A DNA stretch of 64,000 nucleotides from Caulobacter sp. 602-1 (GTDB lineage: Bacteria > Pseudomonadota > Alphaproteobacteria > Caulobacterales > Caulobacteraceae), in NCBI RefSeq assembly GCF_003931565.1, contig NZ_RRYI01000002.1, positions 620,001 to 684,000 on the forward strand. Direction: 5' to 3'. The first letter of the stretch is position 1, and the number at the start of each line of letters is the position of its first letter. A program made the translations under genes and the position numbers. Under the pieces are notes generated by a model, which saw nothing but the letters and a program-made list of their open reading frames with translations, searched no databases and was not told the origin of the DNA. Shown here one piece after another: positions 21,549 to 28,411 of this stretch.

Positions 21549-21917
21549 GCCACTTAAGGAGGTGATGGGGTTCTTGGTCAGGCCAAACCTGAGGATGCGG
21601 ACGGGTCTCCCGACGAAGAGTGCGCGATCACCGCCGGCCCGATGCTGCACGCTGATTTTGCTGGGAAACCGCGATCATTGCGACGTCCCGAAGACGACCG
21701 CGCCATGGGCTTGGTCGCCAATAGTCGGACTAATGGTAAGGCCATCCGCCTATCAGCGACATGACCGACCGCGACGGACGACACCGAGGAGAGGCTACAA
21801 AGCAACGCTCCAATCGGCCGATCCCGGGGGCAGAGCGACGCATATGAAAGATGCTTCATTGGCGCGGCGGGCGGCGGTTGGCTAGAACGGTGTTTCCCAA
21901 GACGAGGAGTCCTTTCC
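21549..21917. other. Intergenic region upstream of the AIM24 gene
   Basis: Most of the 453-nt gap between the TonB receptor and the AIM24 gene. Its base composition is visibly less GC-biased than the genes around it. Two short open frames on opposite strands (21541-21885 and 21578-21919) have no recognisable protein character, and I do not call them genes. It should hold the AIM24 promoter; I cannot pick one convincingly. The AIM24 ribosome site GAGGAG is at its end. Confidence 0.5.
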
Positions 21918-22745
21918 ATGCCCCCCAGCCCCTGGAGTCACACCCGCAGCGCCAGCGTCGCCGACGATATCGACTTCGAAATCAAGGGCGAGGACCTGCA
22001 GTTCGTCGAGATCGAGCTGGATCCCGGCGAGAGCGCGGTAGCCGAGGCCGGCGCTTTCGTCTGGAAGGACGCCAGCGTCCAGATGACCACCGTGTTCGGC
22101 GACGGCTCTGCCGACCAGGGCGGCGGCTTCATGGGCAAGCTGCTCGGCGCGGGTAAGCGCCTGGTCACCGGTGAGAGCCTTTTCACCACGGTCTTCACCC
22201 ACCAGGGCTCCGGCAAGGCGCGCGTCGCCTTCGCCTCGCCGACGCCAGGCACCATCCTGCCGCTGAACCTGGGCCAACTGGGCGGGACGCTGATCTGCCA
22301 GAAGGACAGCTTCCTGGCCGCCGCGCGCGGCGTGTCGATCGGCCTCCACTTCCAGAAGCGGGTGATGACCGGCCTGTTCGGCGGCGAAGGCTTCATCATG
22401 CAGCGCCTGGAAGGCGACGGCTGGGTGTTCGTCCAGATGGGCGGCACGCTAGTCGAGCGCACGCTTGGTCCCGGCGAGGAACTGCACGTCGATACCGGCT
22501 GTCTGGCGGCCTACACGCCGGGCGTCGACTTCGACCTGGTGATGGCCGGCGGCGTGAAGAGCGTGCTGTTCGGCGGCGAAGGCCTGTTCTTTGCTCGTTT
22601 GCGCGGGCCGGGGAAGGTCTGGATCCAGTCCTTGCCCTTTGCGCGCCTGGCCGGCCGCATGCTGCAGGCCGCCAGCCATCAAGGCGGCAACCAGGGCGAA
22701 GGCTCGATTCTGGGCGGCCTGGGCCGGATGATCGACGGGAACTAG
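21918..22745 (+). CDS. TIGR00266/AIM24 family protein
   Basis: A 275-residue protein with a predicted double beta-sandwich of the AIM24 (TIGR00266) type. Family features are VEIELDPGESAVAEAGAFVWKDASVQM near the N-terminus, GGGFMGKLLGAGKRLVTGESLFTTVFTHQGSGKARVAFASPTPGTI in the middle, and VDTGCLAAYTPGVDFDLVMAGGVKSVLFGGEGLFFARLRGPGKVWIQSLPF near the end. No signal peptide or membrane segment is evident. The bacterial family has no settled function; the yeast homologue is a mitochondrial inner-membrane protein. The ATG has GAGGAG upstream at about 8 nt. A strong terminator follows, so this is a single-gene unit. Confidence 0.9.
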   Translation: MPPSPWSHTRSASVADDIDFEIKGEDLQFVEIELDPGESAVAEAGAFVWKDASVQMTTVFGDGSADQGGGFMGKLLGAGKRLVTGESLFTTVFTHQGSGKARVAFASPTPGTILPLNLGQLGGTLICQKDSFLAAARGVSIGLHFQKRVMTGLFGGEGFIMQRLEGDGWVFVQMGGTLVERTLGPGEELHVDTGCLAAYTPGVDFDLVMAGGVKSVLFGGEGLFFARLRGPGKVWIQSLPFARLAGRMLQAASHQGGNQGEGSILGGLGRMIDGN

Positions 22746-22751
22746 GAGCGG

Positions 22752-22782
22752 AAGCGCCCCTCGTCAGGGGGGGCGCTTTTTC
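22752..22782 (+). terminator. Rho-independent terminator of the AIM24 gene
   Basis: 9-bp stem AAGCGCCCC/GGGGCGCTT around a 9-nt loop, followed by a T run (22777-22782). It lies between the AIM24 stop and the convergent chorismate mutase stop. Confidence 0.85.
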
Positions 22783-22783
22783 G

Positions 22784-23113
22784 TCAGCCCTTGGTCTTGT
22801 CCCAGCTGTCATATTCGTAGGCGATGCAGCGGTCGATCAGCGTGCGCCAGACCGGTTCGGCTATGGCTTCCGACAGGCCGGTCTCGCGGGCGGCGGCCTT
22901 GACCTTCGTCACCACATCCTCGATCCGCGCGCGGTCGAACACCTTGGAGCGATCGGCCTTGATGCGGGCCGCGGCGTCCATGAAGCCCTGACGCTCGGTC
23001 AGGAGCTGGACCAGGGCCCGGTCCAGGGCGTCCACGCCCTGGCGCACATCGGCCATGGTCTGGCAGTCGGCGGGAGCGAGGTGCTCGTCGACTGTGAGAG
23101 TCGTGATTTTCAT
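22784..23113 (-). CDS. AroQ-type chorismate mutase family protein
   Basis: About 109 residues from ATG 23113 (MKITTLTVDEHLAPADCQTM), preceded by AAAGGAG. All-helical, with the AroQ pattern VRQGVDALDRALVQLLTERQGFMDAAARIKADRSKVFDRARIEDVV: Arg24, Asp31, Arg41 and Lys53 sit where the active-site residues of E. coli-type mutases are. The C-terminal helix ends IDRCIAYEYDSWDK. It should convert chorismate to prephenate, or act on isochorismate like PchB-type lyases; the two are hard to separate by eye. It lies alone between the AIM24 gene and the LysR gene and could be co-transcribed with the latter (64-nt gap). Confidence 0.82.
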   Translation of the reverse strand: MKITTLTVDEHLAPADCQTMADVRQGVDALDRALVQLLTERQGFMDAAARIKADRSKVFDRARIEDVVTKVKAAARETGLSEAIAEPVWRTLIDRCIAYEYDSWDKTKG

Positions 23114-23177
23114 GGGCTCCTTTAAGCCGGTTCCGGCCGCCAAAACCAGTACCGTAAGGGCTTAAATCCCCCAGCCC

Positions 23178-24134
23178 CTAGATCCCTGAACCATTGTCCA
23201 TGGTCTGGAGCGCCGCCTCGTGCGCCTCGGCCTCGGTCTTCAGCCAGTTCACGAAGGCCTTCACCTGGGGCAGGCGGCCCTTGGCCTTGGGATGGACGAC
23301 GTAATAGGCGAAGTCGACCGCCGTGGAGGCCTCGAACGGGATGACCAAGCGGCCCGAGTCGAGGTCGGCCTGGGCCAGGGTGCGCTTGGCCAGGGCCACG
23401 CCGCGGCCGTTGGCGGCGGCCTCGATGACCATGCTGGACTGGTTGAAGCGCGGACCCCGCGCGCCATCGACGCCCTTGATGCCGCGCGCCGCCAGCCACA
23501 TCGCCCAGTCTGGGCAGCTGTCGTCGGCGTCGGGCGAGCCGTCATGCAGCAGGATGTGGTGGGCCAGGTCCTCGGGACGCTCCAGGGCGTTGGTCTCCAG
23601 CAGTTCCGGGCTGGCGACCGGCACCACGGTCTCGTGCATCAGACGGATGACTTCCAGACCGGGATAGCGGCCCGAGCCGTAGCGGATGGCCATGTCGACC
23701 TCGCCGGTGGCGAAGTCCACGACCTCCATGCCGGCCGACAGCCAGACGTCGACCTGCGGATGGGCCTGCTCGAACTTGCCCAGGCGCGGCACCAGCCACT
23801 TGGCGGCGAAGGAGGGGGCGGCGGTCAGGGTCAAGCGGCGCCCGTCGACGGCGGCGGTCAACAGGGATGCGGCCTCGGCCAGGCGGTCGAAGGCCTCGCG
23901 CAGAGCGGGCAGGGCGGTCTGGGCGGCGTCGGTCAGCAACAGGCCCTTGGGGGTGCGCTTGAACAGGGCCGCCCCGACATAGTCCTCCAGATTCTGGATC
24001 TGCTGGCTGACGGCGCCGGGCGTCACCGAAAGTTCGTCGGCGGCGCGGCTGAAGTTCAGGTGACGAGCGGCGGCCTCGAAGGCGCGCAGAGCATTGAGCG
24101 GCGGCAGGCGGCGGCGCTCGTTGGGTCTTTCCAT
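23178..24134 (-). CDS. LysR-type transcriptional regulator, GcvA-like
   Basis: About 318 residues from ATG 24134 (MERPNERRRLPPLNALRAFEAAARHLNFSRAADELSVTPGAVSQQIQNLEDYVGAALFKR). The N-terminal winged helix and the LPPLNALRAFEAAARH opening are typical of GcvA-type LysR proteins. The effector domain follows (LTAAPSFAAKWLVPRLGKFEQAHPQVDVWLS, VDMAIRYGSGRYPGLE, MVIEAAANGRGVALAKRTL). It is divergent from the sulfate-assimilation operon across a 186-nt region holding an 8-bp inverted repeat, so it could regulate that operon, but GcvA-like proteins have many targets. No Shine-Dalgarno is obvious before this ATG; an in-frame upstream extension of 22 residues looks non-coding. Confidence 0.88.
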   Translation of the reverse strand: MERPNERRRLPPLNALRAFEAAARHLNFSRAADELSVTPGAVSQQIQNLEDYVGAALFKRTPKGLLLTDAAQTALPALREAFDRLAEAASLLTAAVDGRRLTLTAAPSFAAKWLVPRLGKFEQAHPQVDVWLSAGMEVVDFATGEVDMAIRYGSGRYPGLEVIRLMHETVVPVASPELLETNALERPEDLAHHILLHDGSPDADDSCPDWAMWLAARGIKGVDGARGPRFNQSSMVIEAAANGRGVALAKRTLAQADLDSGRLVIPFEASTAVDFAYYVVHPKAKGRLPQVKAFVNWLKTEAEAHEAALQTMDNGSGI

Positions 24135-24176
24135 AGTTTTACTGAACGCCCCGGCAGAAGTCCTTGTTTGCGAATT

Positions 24177-24206
24177 GAGCCCTTCGCGTCGAGTTTGCAA
24201 GGGCTC
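24177..24206. promoter_or_regulatory. Inverted repeat between the LysR gene and the sulfate-reduction operon
   Basis: Perfect 8-bp arms GAGCCCTT and AAGGGCTC, 14 nt apart, in the divergent intergenic region about 43 nt upstream of the LysR ATG. It could be a regulator site or an mRNA hairpin. Promoters of the two divergent genes are not clear to me. Confidence 0.35.
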
Positions 24207-24320
24207 GCTGGCGGATTGGCCCTTTTCGCCGGCGCGCGCGAGCGGGGTCGTCCTTAGGGGCGGCCCCGCCTTGCGTTCCAGAGTTTTATTCCAAGCGCGT
24301 TGATAGAGGTTCTAAACAGC

Positions 24321-25160
24321 ATGGCCCGCTCGCCGGCCCACAGGAGCAAGCCCGGTCTCGTCGTCGTAGGCGGGACGCGGGCCCGTCGCGCGCTCGGCGC
24401 GGTGTGGCTCGTCGGCGCGGGTCCGGGCGACCCGGACCTGCTGACCTTCCGCGCCTTCAACGCCCTGCGCGCCGCCGACGTCGTGGTGCATGACGGCCTG
24501 GTGTCCGACGAGATCCTGGACCTGGCGCCGCGCCGCGCCCGCCGGATCAACGTCGCCAAGCGCAAGTCGCGCCACACCCTGCCGCAGGACGACATCAACC
24601 AGCTGATCGTGGCCCTGGCCCTGGATGGCCTGAACGTCGTGCGCCTGAAGGGCGGAGACCCGTTCCTGTTTGGGCGAGGCGGCGAGGAGCTGCTGGCCTG
24701 CCGCGAGGCGGGCGTCGAGTGCCACGTGGTGCCCGGCGTCACCGCCGCCCTGGCCGCCAGCGCCGGCGCCGGCGCGCCCTTGACCCATCGCGGCGCGGCC
24801 CAGGCCGTGACCTTCGTCACCGGCCACGCCGCTCAGGGCGAGCCGGATCTCGACTGGGTCTCCCTGGCCCGGCCGAACCAGACCGTCGTCGTCTATATGG
24901 GCGTCTCGACCGCCGGCCTGATCGCCGAGCGGCTGATCGGCGCCGGCCGGGCCGGTTCGACTCCGGCCCTGATCGTCGAGAACGCCAGCCGCGCCGACGA
25001 GCGCCGCGTGCTGACCACCTTGGCGGGTCTGGCCGAGGCGGCCCAGGGCGTGAAAGGCCCCGCGCTGCTGATGGTCGGCGAGTCGATGGCCATGGCCGAC
25101 ACGGTCACGGCCACGCCCGAAGTTGCCGAAACCCTGTCGTTCGAGCGGAGCTCGCGCTGA
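24321..25160 (+). CDS. cobA: Uroporphyrinogen-III C-methyltransferase (SUMT)
   Basis: About 279 residues from ATG 24321; a TTG 21 nt upstream is also in frame. SUMT motifs: VWLVGAGPGDPDLLTFRAFNALRAADVVVHDGLVSDEIL (SAM-binding loop), VRLKGGDPFLFGRGGEELLACREAG, VPGVTAALAASAGAGAPLTHRGAAQAVTFVTGH and VVVYMGV. It methylates uroporphyrinogen III at C2 and C7 to precorrin-2, the first step to siroheme, the cofactor of the sulfite reductase encoded two genes downstream. Only the methyltransferase half of E. coli CysG is present, so the oxidase/ferrochelatase must be elsewhere. Its stop overlaps the next start (TGATG). Confidence 0.94.
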   Translation: MARSPAHRSKPGLVVVGGTRARRALGAVWLVGAGPGDPDLLTFRAFNALRAADVVVHDGLVSDEILDLAPRRARRINVAKRKSRHTLPQDDINQLIVALALDGLNVVRLKGGDPFLFGRGGEELLACREAGVECHVVPGVTAALAASAGAGAPLTHRGAAQAVTFVTGHAAQGEPDLDWVSLARPNQTVVVYMGVSTAGLIAERLIGAGRAGSTPALIVENASRADERRVLTTLAGLAEAAQGVKGPALLMVGESMAMADTVTATPEVAETLSFERSSR

Positions 25161-25525
25161 TGAAAGCTATCACCGCCAACCGCCTGCTCGACGGCGATGT
25201 CGTGTTCTGGAAGGCCGGCCAATGGGTCGAGCGTTTCGGGGACGCCCAGCTGTTCGACGAGACCGCCGAAGCCGAGCTCGAGGCCGCCGTCGCCACGGGC
25301 AAGGGCCAGCCGACCGTGGTCGTCGACGTCTATCCGATCGACCTGACCCCGTCGGAAGGCCACTGGGCGCCTGTCAGCTACCGCGAACGCATCCGGGCCC
25401 TGGGCCCCACCAACGAACCCACGCACGGCAAGCAGGCCGAGGGCGGCGACGTGGTCGAGGCCCTGCGCCACGCCTCCGGCGCGGCGCGCTCGACTGGCCG
25501 TGTAGACCTGATCCGCAGGAAGTAG
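25160..25525 (+). CDS. DUF2849 domain protein of the sulfite-reductase operon
   Basis: A 121-residue soluble protein starting at an ATG that shares its A with the SUMT stop. The N-terminal part (ITANRLLDGDVVFWKAGQWVERFGDAQLFDETAEAELEAAV) followed by TVVVDVYPIDLTPSEGHWAPVSYRERIRALGPTNEP matches my recollection of DUF2849, a family found almost only just upstream of cysI in alphaproteobacteria. No catalytic motif is visible. The constant neighbourhood suggests an accessory role in sulfite reduction, for example electron delivery or cofactor loading. That is inference. Confidence 0.85.
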   Translation: MKAITANRLLDGDVVFWKAGQWVERFGDAQLFDETAEAELEAAVATGKGQPTVVVDVYPIDLTPSEGHWAPVSYRERIRALGPTNEPTHGKQAEGGDVVEALRHASGAARSTGRVDLIRRK

Positions 25526-25528
25526 GGC

Positions 25529-27187
25529 ATGTACCAGTACGACCTCATCGATAAGGAATTCCTGGCCGACCGTTCGGCCGAGTTCCGGGGCCAGGTCGCC
25601 CGCCGCTTGGCCGGCGAACTGACCGAGGACCAGTTCAAGCCGCTGCGGCTGATGAACGGCCTCTATCTGCAGCTCCACGCCTACATGCTGCGGGTCGCCA
25701 TCCCCTACGGCTCGCTGAACCCGACCCAGGCTCGCCGTCTCGCCGAGATCGCCCGCGACTACGACAAGGGCTACGGCCACTTCACCACGCGCCAGAACAT
25801 CCAGTTCAACTGGATCAAGCTGAAGGACGCGCCGGAGATCCTCGACAAGCTGGCCGAGGTCGACCTTCACGCGATCCAGACCAGCGGCAACTGCATCCGC
25901 AACACCACGTCCGATCCCTATGCCGGCGCCACGGCCGAGGAAGTCGACGATCCCCGCGTCTGGGCCGAGGTGATCCGCCAGTGGTCGACCCTGCACCCGG
26001 AATTCTCGTACCTGCCGCGCAAGTTCAAGATCGCCATCACCGCCTCGGCCAAAGACCGCACGGCCGCCAAGGTGCATGACATCGGCCTGCTGATGCGCCA
26101 GGGCCGCGACGGGCAGCTAGGTTTTGAGGTGATCGTCGGCGGCGGCCAGGGGCGCACGCCCTATGTCGGCCCGACCATCAAGCAGTTCCTGCCGACCGAC
26201 CGGCTGCTGAGCTATCTGGAAGCCGTGCTGCGCGTCTATAACCGCCACGGTCGCCGCGACAACATCTACAAGGCCCGCATCAAGATCCTGGTCGCCGCCC
26301 TCGGCGCCGAGGAGTTCGGCCGCCAGGTGGAAGAAGAGTGGGCCAAGATCGACGCCGAGCGCGCCGACCTGCCGGCCGCCGAGTACGCGCGCATCCGCGC
26401 CGCCTTCGCCGCGATCCCGTTCGAGACCCTGCCGGCCCGTTCGGAAGCCTTCGAGACCGCCAAGGCCAACGATCCGGCCTTCGCCCGCTTCGTCCGCAAC
26501 AACGTCAAGGCGCACAAGCAGCCGGGCTATGCGATCGTCGAGGTCTCGCTGAAGGCCCCGGATCAGACGCCCGGCGACGCTTCGGCCCACCAGTTGGAGG
26601 TCGTCGCCGACCTGGCCGAGCGCTACGGTTTCAACGACCTGCGCGTGACCCACGTGCAGAACCTCGTCCTGCCGCACATCAGGCTGGACGACCTGCCGAC
26701 CGTGTTCGCGACCCTGCAAGCCGCCGGCCTGGCCACCGCCAATATCGACCTGATCAGCGACATCATCGCCTGCCCGGGCCTGGACTACTGCGCCCTGGCC
26801 AATGCTCGCGCGATCCCGATCGCTCAGGACATCGCCCGCCAGTTCGCCGATCCCGATCGCGCCGAAGAGGTGGGCGAGCTGAAGATCAAGATCAGCGGCT
26901 GCATCAACGCCTGCGGTCACCACCACGTGGCCCACATCGGCATCCTAGGCGTCGATAAGAAGGGCGAGGAATTCTACCAGCTGTCGCTGGGCGGCTCGGG
27001 GGCGGAAGACGCCTCGATCGGCAAGATCCTCGGCCCGGCGCTGCCGGCCGACCGGGTCGCCACCGCCGTCGACCAGTTGGTCGGCGCCTATCTGAACACC
27101 CGCGCGGACGGCGAGCGTTTCCTCGACACCTATCGCCGCGTCGGCCTCGAGCCCTTCAAGGAGGCGGTCTATGCCCAGGCTGATTGA
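25529..27187 (+). CDS. cysI: Nitrite/sulfite reductase hemoprotein (assimilatory sulfite reductase)
   Basis: A 552-residue siroheme/[4Fe-4S] enzyme with both halves of the repeated ferredoxin-like fold. Cluster ligands: Cys415 and Cys421 (CPGLDYC) and Cys458 and Cys462 (CINAC), in the order C-x5-C ... C-x3-C. Siroheme-binding segments include FTTRQNIQFNWI (residues 85-96) and TSGNCIRNTTSDPYAG (118-132). It reduces sulfite to sulfide with six electrons. No cysJ flavoprotein gene is nearby, so the donor may be ferredoxin or a protein encoded elsewhere. Three nt after the DUF2849 stop; its end overlaps the DUF934 gene by 17 nt. Confidence 0.95.
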   Translation: MYQYDLIDKEFLADRSAEFRGQVARRLAGELTEDQFKPLRLMNGLYLQLHAYMLRVAIPYGSLNPTQARRLAEIARDYDKGYGHFTTRQNIQFNWIKLKDAPEILDKLAEVDLHAIQTSGNCIRNTTSDPYAGATAEEVDDPRVWAEVIRQWSTLHPEFSYLPRKFKIAITASAKDRTAAKVHDIGLLMRQGRDGQLGFEVIVGGGQGRTPYVGPTIKQFLPTDRLLSYLEAVLRVYNRHGRRDNIYKARIKILVAALGAEEFGRQVEEEWAKIDAERADLPAAEYARIRAAFAAIPFETLPARSEAFETAKANDPAFARFVRNNVKAHKQPGYAIVEVSLKAPDQTPGDASAHQLEVVADLAERYGFNDLRVTHVQNLVLPHIRLDDLPTVFATLQAAGLATANIDLISDIIACPGLDYCALANARAIPIAQDIARQFADPDRAEEVGELKIKISGCINACGHHHVAHIGILGVDKKGEEFYQLSLGGSGAEDASIGKILGPALPADRVATAVDQLVGAYLNTRADGERFLDTYRRVGLEPFKEAVYAQAD

Positions 27188-27677
27188 GCTGACGGACGGC
27201 CAGGCCCATTGGGCCGACGACGCTTTCGTCAACGTCGCTGACGAGGACGCCATCCCTTCAAGCGGCGACGTGATCCTGTCTCTGGCCCGCTTCGAGGCCG
27301 AGGGCGATGGCCTGCTGTCCTCGAACAGCCGTCGCGTCGGCGTGCGGGTCGAGTCGAACGAGGAGATCGAGGTTCTGGCCTACGACCTGCCGCGCATCGC
27401 GGTGGTGGCCCTGGCTTTCCCGAAGTTCCGCGACGGCCGCGCCTACACCTCGGCCCGCCTGCTGCGCGAGCGCTTCAAGTATGAGGGGCAGATCCGCGCC
27501 GTGGGCGACGTGCTGCAGGAGCAGGCCGGCTTCATGGTCCGCTGCGGCTTCGACGCCTTCGAACCGTCCGACGGCGCGACCCCGGAGGCCTGGACCAAGG
27601 CCGCCAGCCGCTTCCGCCACGTCTATCAGCGCGCCGTCGACGACAAGCCGGTCGCGTTCGAGGAAAGGGCCTCCTGA
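27171..27677 (+). CDS. DUF934 domain protein of the sulfite-reductase operon
   Basis: A 168-residue soluble protein starting inside the end of cysI (17-nt overlap). The conserved block VRVESNEEIEVLAYDLPRIAVVALAFPKFRDGRAYTSARLLRERFKYEGQIRAVGDVLQEQAGFMVRCGFDAFE is characteristic of DUF934, which sits between cysI and cysH in many proteobacteria. It has no signal peptide and no obvious catalytic motif. Because it is so tightly coupled to cysI, a structural or electron-transfer partner role is likely but unproven here. Its last base is the A of the next gene's ATG (TGATG). Confidence 0.88.
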   Translation: MPRLIELTDGQAHWADDAFVNVADEDAIPSSGDVILSLARFEAEGDGLLSSNSRRVGVRVESNEEIEVLAYDLPRIAVVALAFPKFRDGRAYTSARLLRERFKYEGQIRAVGDVLQEQAGFMVRCGFDAFEPSDGATPEAWTKAASRFRHVYQRAVDDKPVAFEERAS

Positions 27678-28411
27678 TGGCTTACGACCAGATCGGGGGC
27701 AGCGCCGCGGGTCTCGCCGCCCGGCTGGACGCCGAGCTGCGCGACGCCCACCCGCTGACCATCTTGCGCGTCGCCTACGAGCACTTTGGAAGCCGCCTGG
27801 CCCTGGTCTCGTCGTTCGGCGCGGAGTCGGCCGTGCTGCTGCACCTGGTCTCTCAGGTGTCGCCGAGCATTCCGGTGCTGTTCCTCGACACCGGCATGCT
27901 GTTCGGCCAGACGCTGGACTACCGCAAGAACCTGGCGTCGCGCTTCGCCCTGACCGACGTGCGCGACTTGCGCCCGGCGTTCGCGGACATCGCCACCCAG
28001 GACCCGAAGTCGGACCTGTGGCGCACCGACATCGACGGCTGCTGCAACATCCGCAAGGTGCTGCCGTTGGACCGCGCCCTGGGCGGCTTCGACGCCTGGA
28101 TCACCGGCCGCAAGCGCTTCCATGGCGGCGACCGCCTGAGCCTGCCGGTGGTCGAGGCGGCCGACGGCAAGCTGAAGTTCAATCCCCTGGCCAACTGGGG
28201 CAAGGCCGAACTCGAGGCCTATGTCGCCGAGCACGACCTGCCGTCCCACCCGCTGGTCGCCCAGGGCTATGCCTCGATCGGCTGCTGGCCCTGCACCCAG
28301 CCGTCGGAAGATGGTCGTTCCGGGCGCTGGGCCGGCCAGGAAAAGACCGAGTGCGGCATCCATGTCGCCCGCGCGCCCGGCGCGGCGCCGAACGTCGGCG
28401 GGGATATTTAG
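27677..28411 (+). CDS. cysH: Assimilatory adenylyl-sulfate (APS) reductase
   Basis: A 244-residue PAPS/APS reductase family enzyme. The PP-loop-like motif SSFGAES is at 45-51, DTGMLF at 71-76 and the catalytic C-terminal motif ECGIH has Cys226. The extra Cys122-Cys123 pair and Cys203-x2-Cys206 (CWPC) are the [4Fe-4S] ligands that mark the iron-sulfur APS-reducing branch rather than the E. coli PAPS-reducing branch. It therefore should reduce adenylyl sulfate to sulfite with thioredoxin, without needing APS kinase. Last gene of the operon; its TAG abuts the stop of the convergent acylase with no spacer. Confidence 0.93.
   Translation: MAYDQIGGSAAGLAARLDAELRDAHPLTILRVAYEHFGSRLALVSSFGAESAVLLHLVSQVSPSIPVLFLDTGMLFGQTLDYRKNLASRFALTDVRDLRPAFADIATQDPKSDLWRTDIDGCCNIRKVLPLDRALGGFDAWITGRKRFHGGDRLSLPVVEAADGKLKFNPLANWGKAELEAYVAEHDLPSHPLVAQGYASIGCWPCTQPSEDGRSGRWAGQEKTECGIHVARAPGAAPNVGGDI

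Noticed and set aside
21541..21919. Two opposing 113-114 aa open frames in the gap before the AIM24 gene
   Set aside because: No domain, signal or RBS; unlike neighbouring codon use. Treated as intergenic.
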